Of a stretch of 43,700 nt of DNA, positions 36,299 to 43,700 are shown piece by piece. Source of the stretch: Paracoccaceae bacterium (lineage in GTDB: Bacteria; Pseudomonadota; Alphaproteobacteria; Rhodobacterales; Rhodobacteraceae). The notes below the pieces were generated by a model. That model worked only from the letters and a program-made list of their open reading frames with translations, did not search any database and was not told the origin of the DNA. The DNA lies in contig REER01000062.1 in the NCBI GenBank assembly GCA_007694945.1, forward strand, positions 1-43,700, in the 5' to 3' direction. Each line of letters begins with the position of its first letter. Position 1 is the first letter of the stretch. A program made the position numbers and the translations under genes.

Positions 36299-36682
36299 TC
36301 AGCCCTCGCCGGGGTATTCCCTGAGCATGTCCCGTATCGCCCCGATCCGCTCGGCGCCGGCCTCGGCCATGATCGCCTCGAGCGCGCGGTAATGCGCCAG
36401 CACCTCTTGCCCAGCATCGGTTAGCCGTGCGCCGCCCTGCTTCGCCCCGCCACGGCTGGAGGCAACCAGCGGCGCACGGAAGGCTGCGTTCATTTCTTCC
36501 ACCAGCATCCATGCGCGCTTGTAGCTCATCGCCATCTGGCGCCCGGCCGCCGCGATCGAGCCCGTGTCGCGGATGGCCTCAAGCAGATCGGCCTTGCCCG
36601 GTCCCAGCATGGCATCATCCCCGAACACGATGCGAATGCGCAGGCTGGGATTGCTGGTCCGCGAGGGCGTGGTCTCTGTCAT
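36299..36682 (-). CDS. modE: Short ModE-like winged-helix regulator
   Basis: The product is 127 aa from ATG 36682. It matches only the N-terminal LysR-like winged helix of ModE: GPGKADLLEAIRDTGSIAAAGRQMAMSYKRAWMLVEEMN, seen at about 30-68 (partly quoted in family logos), then the wing RGGAKQGGARLTDAGQEVL. The two molybdate-binding mop domains of full ModE (about 260 aa) are absent. It is convergent with modABC and presumably regulates molybdenum genes. With no effector domain, it may act constitutively or rely on a partner. Confidence 0.88.
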   Translation of the reverse strand: MTETTPSRTSNPSLRIRIVFGDDAMLGPGKADLLEAIRDTGSIAAAGRQMAMSYKRAWMLVEEMNAAFRAPLVASSRGGAKQGGARLTDAGQEVLAHYRALEAIMAEAGAERIGAIRDMLREYPGEG

Positions 36683-37042
36683 GTGCGTGACTATGCCAAA
36701 CTGCGTTTGAAAAGCGCAATATGCATCGTAACGGGCAGTTTGGGCGGGGCTTTGCCGCGGCGCGAAGCGTGACGCGCGTTGAAGGTGCCGCCCGATGACC
36801 TTGATCCCGGGTTTTCTCAGGGGTAGACAGAGTGCAAAGCAACAACGCGTGACGCCGCTGAAAAAGGCAATAGGACATTTTGGCATATACAAGAAATTGC
36901 GAAAACGTGATGACTTGAGTCCTATCGGATTCACCTCCGCTACCTTTGTGTTCTGCCATCCCGGCCTGTTGCAGAAATACAAGGGCACGGTGCGCGGCAC
37001 GACATGCCCTTTCTTTTGCCGCATTGCAGAATATGCTCTGAG
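36683..37042. other. Divergent intergenic region modE/DUF3422
   Basis: These 360 bases hold the upstream regions of modE (minus) and the DUF3422 gene (plus). CAAAC-TGC-GTTTG (36697-36709) is a perfect 5-bp-arm inverted repeat 15 nt upstream of modE and could be its operator. Open frames here lack SD, coding-like composition or family resemblance. No RNA gene or terminator was recognised. Confidence 0.5.
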
Positions 37043-38356
37043 ATGTCCTCACATGAACTGGCGAAGCCGCGCATGCCCCCGATAGCCGATCACCCGGACC
37101 GCTATGCCTTGGTCAATGAGTTGCACGCGCGGCCCGCGGCGCAGATCCCGGTGCCCAGCGTAGCGACCTTTATTGCCATCAAGCCCGAACAGAACGCCGC
37201 GCAGCGTTCACGTGCAGCGGATCGGTCGCATCTGCTTGACCTGCTCGACCGGCATGGCGCAACGCACCCGCCACCCGATGCGACCCATCACACCGCCGAA
37301 GTCGGCCGCCATCGCCTGAAATGGGAGAGCCACACCGAATTCGTGACCTACATGGCTTACGAGCAGGGCTCGGGGTCGCGCGCTTTCGACCCGGCGGCCT
37401 TTGATGTCTTCCCCGATGACTGGCAAAGTGCGGCGACGGGCAAGCGGTTGACCTCGATCCTGTTCCAGATCGAGACACTGACCGAAGATGCGCAGGCGAT
37501 CACCGAAAAGCTGTTCGAATGGTTCGTCCCCGAGGCGCTGGCCGCCGTCTATGTGCTGGACGGATCGGCCCTGATCGCGAGTGATTTCCGGATTGATCGG
37601 GCAGGCCATATCCGAATGGCCGTTTTCGTGCGCCCCGATACGGGCGGGCGGCGCGTGGGGCGGATCGTGCAGCGGCTGTGCGAGATCGAGACCTACAAGA
37701 CCATCTCTATGCTGGGCCTGATGCGTGTGCGCGGGATGTCACCGCAGATGGGGGCGCTGGACGAGAAGCTCTCGGAACTCACCCGCCAGATGAAAGAGCC
37801 CGGCTCGCGATCGGAAGAGACGCTCGAAGATCTGCTGCGCATCTCTTCGGAACTCGAGAACATGATGGTCGAAAGCTCGTTCCGGTTCGGGGCGACCGGG
37901 GCCTATGAGGCACTGGTGCATCAGCGCATCAAAGTGCTGCGCGAGGAGCGCTTCCACAATCGCCAGACCCTGAGCGAATTCATGACCCGCCGCTATGACC
38001 CGGCCATGCGAACCGTCAAATCAACCGAGGCGCGGCTGGCGAAAATGGCCGAACGCGCGATGCGCGCAGGGCAGCTTCTGGGCACGCGGGTGGATGTGGA
38101 GCGTTCGGCGCAGAATCAGAAACTCCTGGAAAGCATGGACCGCCGCGCCGATCTGCAATTGCGGCTGCAAAACACTGTCGAGGGGCTCTCAGTGGTCGCA
38201 ATCAGCTATTACGCGGTCAATCTCGCCAGCTATGTCGTGATGCCTGTGGCCGAGCCGATGGGCGTCACACGTACTGTGGCGATGGCCGTGCTGGCGCCGG
38301 TTGTGGTGCTTGGGGTCTGGGCGATGGTGCGACATATCCGCAAACGGCATTTCTGA
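37043..38356 (+). CDS. DUF3422 family membrane protein
   Basis: The product is 437 aa from ATG 37043; ATG 37073 (MPPIADHP...) is a plausible alternative because family members often begin near there. Neither has a strong SD. The N-terminal signature HPDRYALVNELHARP is characteristic. A large cytosolic domain and coiled-coil-like helices (about 240-385) precede two C-terminal transmembrane helices (about 388-408 and 415-435), as in the DUF3422 family, whose function is not established. The ABC exporter gene runs toward it from the right and ends 4 bp away. Confidence 0.88.
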   Translation: MSSHELAKPRMPPIADHPDRYALVNELHARPAAQIPVPSVATFIAIKPEQNAAQRSRAADRSHLLDLLDRHGATHPPPDATHHTAEVGRHRLKWESHTEFVTYMAYEQGSGSRAFDPAAFDVFPDDWQSAATGKRLTSILFQIETLTEDAQAITEKLFEWFVPEALAAVYVLDGSALIASDFRIDRAGHIRMAVFVRPDTGGRRVGRIVQRLCEIETYKTISMLGLMRVRGMSPQMGALDEKLSELTRQMKEPGSRSEETLEDLLRISSELENMMVESSFRFGATGAYEALVHQRIKVLREERFHNRQTLSEFMTRRYDPAMRTVKSTEARLAKMAERAMRAGQLLGTRVDVERSAQNQKLLESMDRRADLQLRLQNTVEGLSVVAISYYAVNLASYVVMPVAEPMGVTRTVAMAVLAPVVVLGVWAMVRHIRKRHF

Positions 38357-38360
38357 GCGA

Positions 38361-40148
38361 TTATGCTGCCCGCTCAGCGGTGAATTGCAGCCGCGCCAGC
38401 CGTGCATAAAGCCCGCCCTGCGCCACCAACTCGTCATGCGTGCCGGTGGCGATGATCCGACCCTCGTCAAACACGATGATCCGGCTGGCCTGCTTCACAG
38501 TTGCGAGCCGGTGCGCGATCACGATCATCGTGCGCCCGTCCGAGAGATGGTCCATAGCGTCCTGCACTGCGGCCTCGGATTCGGCATCGAGCGCGCTGGT
38601 CGCCTCGTCCAGCAGCAGGATCGGTGCATCGCGCAGGATCGCGCGGGCAATCGCGACGCGTTGTTTCTGCCCGCCCGAGAGCAGCACTCCACGCTCTCCA
38701 AGCTCCGTGGCATAACCATCGGGCAGCTTGCGCAGGAAATCATCGGCGGCGGCCGCTTTCGCAGCGGCAATGACCTCCGAATCCGAGGCGCCCGGCCGCC
38801 CGAAGCGGATATTCTCCATCGCTGATGTCGCGAATATGGCCGGATCCTGCGGGACCAGCGCAATAGCTTGCCGAAACCCGTCACGTCGCATCTCGCGCAG
38901 ATCGACCCCGTCGATGCGCACGGCCCCCGCATCGGGGTCATAATGACGCATCAGCAATTGCAGGATGGTCGTCTTGCCCGCGCCCGAGGGGCCGACCAGC
39001 GCCACGGTCTCGCCCGGTGCAATGCGAAGGCTGACGCCTTCGAGCGCTTTTTGGCCCGGGCGCGTCGGATAGGCAAAGCGGACCTGATCGAAGCGCACCT
39101 CGCCGCGTGTGGGCCGGGGCAGGGCGCGCGGAGTGAGCGGGTCCTTGACCGAGTCCTCATCATGCAGCAATTCGACCAGCCGCTCGGTCGCCCCGGCCGC
39201 GCGCTGCAATTCGGACCAGATCTCGGACAATGCCCCGACCGAGCCCGCCACGATCACGGCATAGATCACGAATTGCGCGAGTTCCCCCGGTGTCATCACG
39301 CCAGCCGCGACATCGCGCGCGCCGACCCAGAGCGTGCCAAGAATGCCGGCGAAAACCAGAAAGATCACGATCACGGTCAGCAGTGCGCGGGTAAAGATAC
39401 GCCGCTTGGCCACGTCGAAACTGGTTTCGGTCACACGGTCAAAGGCCGCGCGCGAGGCGGCTTCATGCGTGTTGGCCTGTACCGTCTGCACGGAGGTCAA
39501 TGCCTCGGAGGCATTCCCTGAGGAGGCTGCGATCCAGTCCTGATTCTCGCGGCTCAGTCGGCGCAATTTGCGACCCATCACCACGATGGGCACGATGATC
39601 ACCGGCACCATGAGGAGTACGAAGCCCATCAATCTGCCCGAGGTTAGCCCCAACAGGATGAGCCCGCCTATCAGCATCAGTGCATTGCGCAATGCAATCG
39701 AGACCGAAGAGCCGATAACAGACTGAATCAGTGTCGTGTCGGTGGTCAGCCGCGAGAGCACCTCGCCGGTCATGATACGCTCGTAGAAGGCGGGCGATCG
39801 GTCGATGACCTTGGCAAACAGCGCCTTGCGGATATCGGCCACGATGCGCTCGCCCAGCCGCGTGACGAAATAATAGCGCAGCCCGGTGCCGAGCGCGAGC
39901 AGCGCAGCAAGGGCGAAAGCGCCGCCGAAATACTGGTTCATCAGCGCCAGTTCGCGCGCTTCGAACCCATCGACCACACGACGCACGGCCAGCGGCAATG
40001 CCAGCGTGATAGCTGCCGTCGCAATCAGCGTGAGCAGCGCAACCGCAAGCATGCCGCGATAAGGCTGCATGAAGGGCCACAGGCCGCGCAGGGCACCAAG
40101 GTTCTTCGATTTAGCGCGGTCATCGCGCGCGGCGCTGGTGTCGGTCAT
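38361..40148 (-). CDS. ABC exporter, fused permease and ATPase (MsbA/ABCB type)
   Basis: The product is 595 aa. The N-terminal type-1 exporter membrane domain (about 30-325) has six helices, beginning FMQPYRGMLAVALLTLIATA, with the coupling-region block FYERIMTGEVLSRLTTDTTLIQ. The C-terminal ATPase has Walker A GPSGAGKTT (about 383-391), Q-loop LVPQDPAIF, signature LSGGQKQR (about 487-494), Walker B ILLLDEATSALD and H-loop IAHRL. A half-transporter working as a homodimer. Substrate is uncertain: lipids, peptides or drugs are all possible; the family is close to alphaproteobacterial ABCB-type lipid/multidrug exporters. Confidence 0.92.
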   Translation of the reverse strand: MTDTSAARDDRAKSKNLGALRGLWPFMQPYRGMLAVALLTLIATAAITLALPLAVRRVVDGFEARELALMNQYFGGAFALAALLALGTGLRYYFVTRLGERIVADIRKALFAKVIDRSPAFYERIMTGEVLSRLTTDTTLIQSVIGSSVSIALRNALMLIGGLILLGLTSGRLMGFVLLMVPVIIVPIVVMGRKLRRLSRENQDWIAASSGNASEALTSVQTVQANTHEAASRAAFDRVTETSFDVAKRRIFTRALLTVIVIFLVFAGILGTLWVGARDVAAGVMTPGELAQFVIYAVIVAGSVGALSEIWSELQRAAGATERLVELLHDEDSVKDPLTPRALPRPTRGEVRFDQVRFAYPTRPGQKALEGVSLRIAPGETVALVGPSGAGKTTILQLLMRHYDPDAGAVRIDGVDLREMRRDGFRQAIALVPQDPAIFATSAMENIRFGRPGASDSEVIAAAKAAAADDFLRKLPDGYATELGERGVLLSGGQKQRVAIARAILRDAPILLLDEATSALDAESEAAVQDAMDHLSDGRTMIVIAHRLATVKQASRIIVFDEGRIIATGTHDELVAQGGLYARLARLQFTAERAA

Positions 40149-40442
40149 GCAGTCTGGCTCTTGCGGCTTCCACCCCGGTTTAGGTCACAGGCCGTCACGG
40201 GGCAAGCCCCGACCCAGTTACTGCGACTTTGCCTGCAACGACACCGAAACTGGTTAGATCGGACAAAAGTTTAGCGCATGAGCGAAAGAAGCACATTCAT
40301 AATCATAAATTTCAGAAGAATATGAGCTAATTGACTGTCTATCGCAGCAACGCGGCACTTCTCGGGGGCTTCTGAACCGCCACGCACTCCCGATTGCGGG
40401 CGATTGATACACATGGGCGATGCCCCCAGAGGGTCTGGGTTA
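40149..40442. other. Intergenic region upstream of the ABC exporter
   Basis: These 294 bases separate the exporter start from the pmtA end, both on the minus strand, and should contain the exporter promoter. A GC hairpin CGGGG-CAAG-CCCCG (40198-40211) lies 50 nt upstream of the exporter ATG. The middle (about 40260-40340) is unusually AT-rich. No gene is supported; an ATG at 40277 gives only 15 codons. Confidence 0.45.
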
Positions 40443-41060
40443 TCACGCCGCCTTGGTCATCTTCATGAAGGTGAACAGCCCCAGCGCCGTGAGCGGTGTC
40501 TCTTCGACGACGTGCAATTCGCGAACGCCCAGCACCTTTTCCTTCGGGAAATTCGAGTGCCAGCCGATCCAGTCCGCAAGCGGTGCGAATTTGCGCTCGA
40601 ACCAGGCGAGCCAGCCTTCCTCGCGGGCAAAGTGATTGACCAGCAAAATCTGCCCGCCTGGGCGACAGACCCGCGCCATTTCTGCCATCACCTGTTCGGG
40701 ATCGGGCACGACCGAGATCAGATGCATGGCGACAACCGTGTCGAAACTCGAATCGGGAAAATCAAGCTTGCGCGCATCCATCTGGCGCAATTCCTTGACA
40801 TGGCTCAGCTTCTCCTCGCCGACCTTGGCGCGGGCGCGCTCGAGCATGTCTTCGGAGAAATCGATGCCGGTCACTTCGAGTTCTGGGGCGTAGAAGGGCA
40901 GCGCGAGCCCAGTGCCAACACCGACCTCGAGCACGTGACCACCGGTCTGGTTGGCCACCTGCGTCGCGTGGCGCCGTCCGGCATGGGTGATGCGCCCGAA
41001 GGTCATGTCATAGATCGGCGCCCAGCGACGGTAGCTCGAAGTTATGGAGTCGGGTTTCAC
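40443..41060 (-). CDS. pmtA: Phosphatidylethanolamine N-methyltransferase, Rhodobacter type
   Basis: A 205-aa class I SAM methyltransferase from GTG 41060 (AGG SD region seven bases upstream). The length and blocks match Rhodobacter PmtA: SYRRWAPIYDMTFGRI (about 9-24), SAM motif VLEVGVGTGLALPFY (43-57), VTGIDFSEDML, VAMHLISVVPDPE and RPGGQILLVNHF. It methylates phosphatidylethanolamine to phosphatidylcholine at the inner membrane. It follows erpA on the same strand with a 118-bp gap holding an 11-bp-arm palindrome. Confidence 0.93.
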   Translation of the reverse strand: MKPDSITSSYRRWAPIYDMTFGRITHAGRRHATQVANQTGGHVLEVGVGTGLALPFYAPELEVTGIDFSEDMLERARAKVGEEKLSHVKELRQMDARKLDFPDSSFDTVVAMHLISVVPDPEQVMAEMARVCRPGGQILLVNHFAREEGWLAWFERKFAPLADWIGWHSNFPKEKVLGVRELHVVEETPLTALGLFTFMKMTKAA

Positions 41061-41096
41061 GTTTCGGCCTCACTCTGGGTATCCATACCCCAGTGA

Positions 41097-41125
41097 GTTT
41101 TTATTGAGCGCGGGTCAATAAAAAC
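41097..41125. repeat. Perfect 11-bp-arm inverted repeat between erpA and pmtA
   Basis: GTTTTTATTGA (41097-41107) and TCAATAAAAAC (41115-41125) are exact reverse complements around a 7-nt GC-rich spacer. It lies 37 nt upstream of the pmtA start. A second hairpin around GGGTAT-CC-ATACCC (41077-41090) lies between it and pmtA. It may be an operator, or the erpA terminator. Confidence 0.6.
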
Positions 41126-41178
41126 CAGCGCGTTCGGACGATAAATTTCCGTGAGGCCTGCGAGAAAGGCAGAAGCGT

Positions 41179-41511
41179 CTACATTGAGAAGCTGATCCCG
41201 CAACCGCAGCTTGAACTGGCGTTGGGGTTCTCGATCACGAAACGCGCGCCGATCAGCTCATCCGAGAAATCGATTACCGCATTCTCCAGAAACGGCAGCG
41301 AGACCGGGTCGATCAGCACTTTCAATCCGTCCTTCTCCAGCACCAGGTCATCTGATGCGGGCTGGTCGAAGCGGATATCATACTGAAACCCCGAGCAGCC
41401 GCCGCCATCGACAGCGACACGCAATGCCTTGACCTCACCGCTGTCTTCGGCGATTTCGGCCAGACGTTGATAGGCGCGCTCGCTGACGCGCGGGGGCAGA
41501 GAAAGGGACAT
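41179..41511 (-). CDS. erpA: Iron-sulfur cluster insertion protein, ErpA/IscA (HesB) family
   Basis: A 110-aa A-type carrier. The three conserved cysteines are C39 (GGGCSGFQY) and C102/C104 (SSCGCGISF). It accepts and delivers [2Fe-2S] or [4Fe-4S] clusters to apoproteins. It is alone, with no isc or suf genes next to it, which favours ErpA over IscA/SufA. It is divergent from the dGTPase gene with an 79-bp shared control region. Confidence 0.9.
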   Translation of the reverse strand: MSLSLPPRVSERAYQRLAEIAEDSGEVKALRVAVDGGGCSGFQYDIRFDQPASDDLVLEKDGLKVLIDPVSLPFLENAVIDFSDELIGARFVIENPNASSSCGCGISFSM

Positions 41512-41590
41512 TGGGCAGGGGCCTTATTTCCGAGTTCTTTGCTCTGATATAGACTCCGAGGCAGGTTTCGGCAAGATGGTGGGAGAGACG

Positions 41591-42805
41591 ATGCTCAAAC
41601 CCTATGCAACCCAGCCCGAGCAGTCGCGCGGGCGGCTGCATCCGGAAGCGGTCAGCACGTTTCGCACGCCGTTTCAGCGTGACCGTGACCGGATCATACA
41701 TTCCTCGGCTTTTCGGCGGCTCAAGCACAAGACGCAGGTCTTTATCGAGCATGAGGGCGATTACTACCGCACGCGGCTGACGCATAGCATCGAAGTGGCG
41801 CAGGTGGCGCGGACATTGGCGGGGGCACTGGGGCTGAATTCGGATCTGGCCGAGGCGATTGCGCTGGCGCATGATCTGGGCCATCCGCCTTTCGGGCATA
41901 CGGGTGAAGATGCGCTCGAGGCGCTGATGGCAGCCTTCGGGGGCTTTGACCATAACGCGCAGGCGCTGCGAATCGTGACCGCGCTGGAACGCCATTACGC
42001 CGATTTTGACGGGCTCAACCTGACCTGGGAGACGCTGGAGGGGATCGCCAAGCATAATGGCCCTGTGACCGACGCCTCAGGCGCCCCGCTGAAGGGTGAG
42101 GCGCTGCCCTATGCGCTGGCAGAGTGCAATGCCGCCTTCGATCTGGAACTCGCAGGCTATGCCAGCGCCGAAGCGCAGGTGGCTGCGATTGCCGATGACA
42201 TCGCCTATAACCACCATGATTTGCATGACGGGCTGCGCTCGGGGCTGTTCACTGAGGCCGATCTGATGGAACTGCCCATCACGGGGCCGGCCTTTGAAGA
42301 GGTGGACCGGCTCTATCCAGGGCTAGAGCCGATGCGGCGGCGGCATGAGGCATTGCGAAGGGTCTTTGGCGTGATGGTCGAGGATGTGCTCTTGGTGGCA
42401 GGCACGCGGCTGGGGCCAGCGACCCTGAGTTCGGCACAGGATATCCGGGATTTGCGGCTGAAGATCATCCGCTTTTCCGACCGGCTGTTTCGCGAATTGA
42501 AGGTGATCCGGCAGTTCCTGTTCACGCGCATGTACCGCGCGCCGTCGGTGGTGGCGATGCGGGCGCGCGTGACCGAGGTGGTGCAGGATCTGTTTCCGCT
42601 TTTCATGGCGCAGCCCGAATTGATGCCACCCGAGTGGCGCCGTGATGTCGCGGCGGCGACGGGCGACACCGCCCTGGCACGGATTGTCGCGGATTATGTC
42701 TCGGGCATGACGGATCGGTTTGCCTTGCAGGAGCACGCACGGCTGGTCATGGGGGAGGGGGGACGCCACGCGCCTCCCATCGAAGGGGGCTCGGGGCGGC
42801 GCTGA
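41591..42805 (+). CDS. dgt: Deoxyguanosinetriphosphate triphosphohydrolase-like HD protein
   Basis: The product is 404 aa. ATG 41591 is preferred over ATG 41576 because a GGGAGAGACG SD lies directly upstream of it. HD-domain residues are H65 (RTRLTHSIEVAQVART), H94-D95 (ALAHDLGHPPFGHTGE) and a later Asp in IADDIAYNHHDLHD. The N-terminal block RTPFQRDRDRIIHSSAFRRL is typical of the dNTPase family. It hydrolyses dNTPs to nucleoside and triphosphate, helping to balance nucleotide pools. It is the short alphaproteobacterial form (about 400 aa, against about 500 in enterics). Confidence 0.94.
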   Translation: MLKPYATQPEQSRGRLHPEAVSTFRTPFQRDRDRIIHSSAFRRLKHKTQVFIEHEGDYYRTRLTHSIEVAQVARTLAGALGLNSDLAEAIALAHDLGHPPFGHTGEDALEALMAAFGGFDHNAQALRIVTALERHYADFDGLNLTWETLEGIAKHNGPVTDASGAPLKGEALPYALAECNAAFDLELAGYASAEAQVAAIADDIAYNHHDLHDGLRSGLFTEADLMELPITGPAFEEVDRLYPGLEPMRRRHEALRRVFGVMVEDVLLVAGTRLGPATLSSAQDIRDLRLKIIRFSDRLFRELKVIRQFLFTRMYRAPSVVAMRARVTEVVQDLFPLFMAQPELMPPEWRRDVAAATGDTALARIVADYVSGMTDRFALQEHARLVMGEGGRHAPPIEGGSGRR

Positions 42806-42849
42806 CGCGCGGATGCTTTTTCGGAAGCGGGCCGTGCCGCGGGCGAAGC

Positions 42850-42908
42850 AGGGGCGCTGCCCCTCTTTGGCCTGCGGCCAAATTCACCCCGGAGTATTTC
42901 GGGCAAGA
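42850..42908. repeat. Dispersed intergenic repeat, copy 2 (two GC hairpins plus core)
   Basis: Hairpin AGGGGC-GCT-GCCCCT (42850-42864), hairpin TTTGGCC-TGC-GGCCAAA (42866-42882), then the 16-bp core AGTATTTCGGGCAAGA (42893-42908), which is the reverse complement of 19610-19625. It fills the space between dgt and the PLP enzyme gene, ending just before that gene's SD. Confidence 0.75.
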
Positions 42909-42928
42909 AATTGATAGGAGAGTTGAGA

Positions 42929-43700
42929 ATGACAGATACATCTTCGCTGGTCCGCCGCACGCCGTGGCCGGAAAGCGCCTCGCGCCCGGTTGGCACACCG
43001 ATTCAGCCTTCGGTCGTTTATTCCTCGCCCGATCCGGATACGCTGGATGCACAATATGACGGGCAGGTTGCAGGCTATACCTATGCCCGCGAGGGGCACC
43101 CCAACGCCGATGTGCTGGCGCGCAAGATCGACGCGATGGAGGGCGCAGAGGGCGGGATCGTTCTGGGCTCGGGCATGGCGGCGGTGACGGCAGTGCTTAT
43201 GGGAGTCTGCAAGGCGGGCGATCATGTGCTGGGGGGCGATCAACTTTACGGGCGCTCGCTGCGGCTTATGCGCGAGGATTTGCCGCGCTTTGGCGTTGCG
43301 ACTTCGGTTGCCGATCCGACCGATGCGGCGGCATTCGAGGCCGCCATCCGGCCCGAGACGCGGCTGATATTGCTGGAAGTGGTCTCGAACCCGACCTTGC
43401 GGGTGGCTGATATTGCCGGCATCGCGGCGCTGGCCAAAGCGCGCGGGATCCTGCTTGCCATCGACAACACCTTTACCACGCCGCGCGGGTTTCAGCCTTT
43501 TGCTCATGGTGCCGATATCGTGATCCATTCGGTGACCAAGATTCTTGCCGGGCATTCCGACGCCACCCTTGGCTACGTCGCGGCCCGTGACCCCGCCTTG
43601 CGCAAGGCCATCTACGATTTCGCCGTGACCACTGGCATGACACCGAGCCCCTTCGATTGCTGGCTGGCCGAGCGCGGGCTCTATTCCTTCGAGCTGCGCT
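42929..43700 (+). CDS. Cys/Met metabolism PLP-dependent enzyme (3' end outside window)
   Basis: 257 codons from ATG 42929 (TAGGAG SD) to the window edge, open throughout. It belongs to the trans-sulfuration family (cystathionine gamma-synthase, gamma-lyase, beta-lyase or methionine gamma-lyase). Visible features are GYTYAREGHPNADVLARKI (phosphate-binding Tyr/Arg, about 49-67), VLGSGMAAVTAVLM (78-91), AIDNTF with the pyridine-contact Asp179, and the PLP lysine K204 in SVTKILAGHSD. The sequence GHPN replaces the usual xNPT of the family. The exact reaction cannot be assigned, and the C-terminal domain is missing. Confidence 0.88.
   Translation, partial: MTDTSSLVRRTPWPESASRPVGTPIQPSVVYSSPDPDTLDAQYDGQVAGYTYAREGHPNADVLARKIDAMEGAEGGIVLGSGMAAVTAVLMGVCKAGDHVLGGDQLYGRSLRLMREDLPRFGVATSVADPTDAAAFEAAIRPETRLILLEVVSNPTLRVADIAGIAALAKARGILLAIDNTFTTPRGFQPFAHGADIVIHSVTKILAGHSDATLGYVAARDPALRKAIYDFAVTTGMTPSPFDCWLAERGLYSFELR

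Noticed and set aside
36795-37085. 96-codon frame in the modE/DUF3422 gap
   Set aside because: It overlaps the DUF3422 start, has no SD, and its product has no coding-like or family features.
42806-42928. SAM-responsive riboswitch before the Cys/Met PLP enzyme
   Set aside because: The leader is filled by the dispersed repeat hairpins; I see no SAM-II-type pseudoknot pattern.

Overview
The window looks like a chromosomal stretch from an alphaproteobacterium of the order Rhodobacterales (Rhodobacter/Roseobacter type). The basis is the high-GC coding style, the pccB ... pccA ... mcm cluster next to a short-chain fatty acyl-CoA (ScfR/PccR-type) regulator, a Rhodobacter-type PmtA methyltransferase, a DUF3422 protein, the alphaproteobacterial tol-pal-tilS-ftsH gene order, and a LuxR/LuxI pair. 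No rRNA, tRNA, IS element, prophage or CRISPR array was recognised.

Layout. (1) 1-1602: a membrane-anchored pentapeptide-repeat protein, cut by the window start, whose C-terminal half is clearly more AT-rich than its surroundings. (2) 1708-5832: malate synthase G (minus), divergent from a luxR-luxI quorum-sensing pair. (3) 5860-9915 (minus): lolD and lolC/E lipoprotein-release genes, a lipoprotein metallo-beta-lactamase-fold hydrolase with an altered metal motif, and a 2-hydroxyacid dehydrogenase. (4) 10064-13353: a secreted SH3-like protein, the PccR-type regulator and a Bcr/CflA drug exporter. (5) 13635-22473: the propionyl-CoA to succinyl-CoA module. pccB and pccA are separated by five small genes: a membrane protein, an exported protein, two paralogous mini-lipoproteins and a soluble protein. 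A sixth small membrane protein overlaps the end of pccA, a DUF4174 protein lies on the other strand, and methylmalonyl-CoA mutase follows. (6) 22518-32626 (minus): a MOSC protein, then an unknown gene-ybgC-tolQ-tolR-tolA-tolB-pal-cpoB-tilS-ftsH, the Tol-Pal envelope machine followed by tRNA modification and membrane proteolysis. (7) 32748-36682: a Sel1-repeat protein, modABC molybdate uptake and a convergent short modE. (8) 37043-43700: a DUF3422 membrane protein, an ABC exporter, pmtA, erpA, a dGTPase-like HD hydrolase and the start of a trans-sulfuration PLP enzyme.

How the parts fit. The PccR-type regulator, pccB/pccA and mcm together would carry out and control propionyl-CoA assimilation. 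TTTGCAAA-type half-sites lie in front of both pccR and pccB. The most intriguing part is the set of small envelope genes inserted in the pcc locus, including two tandem mini-lipoproteins too short for routine gene calling. Other non-coding signals are a perfect 8-bp-arm palindrome directly in front of modA, an 11-bp-arm palindrome between erpA and pmtA, a TGTC-N10-GACA palindrome between divergent genes near 32.68 kb, and a two-copy dispersed repeat (a 16-bp core plus GC hairpins). All functional statements are from reading the sequence; no searches were run.
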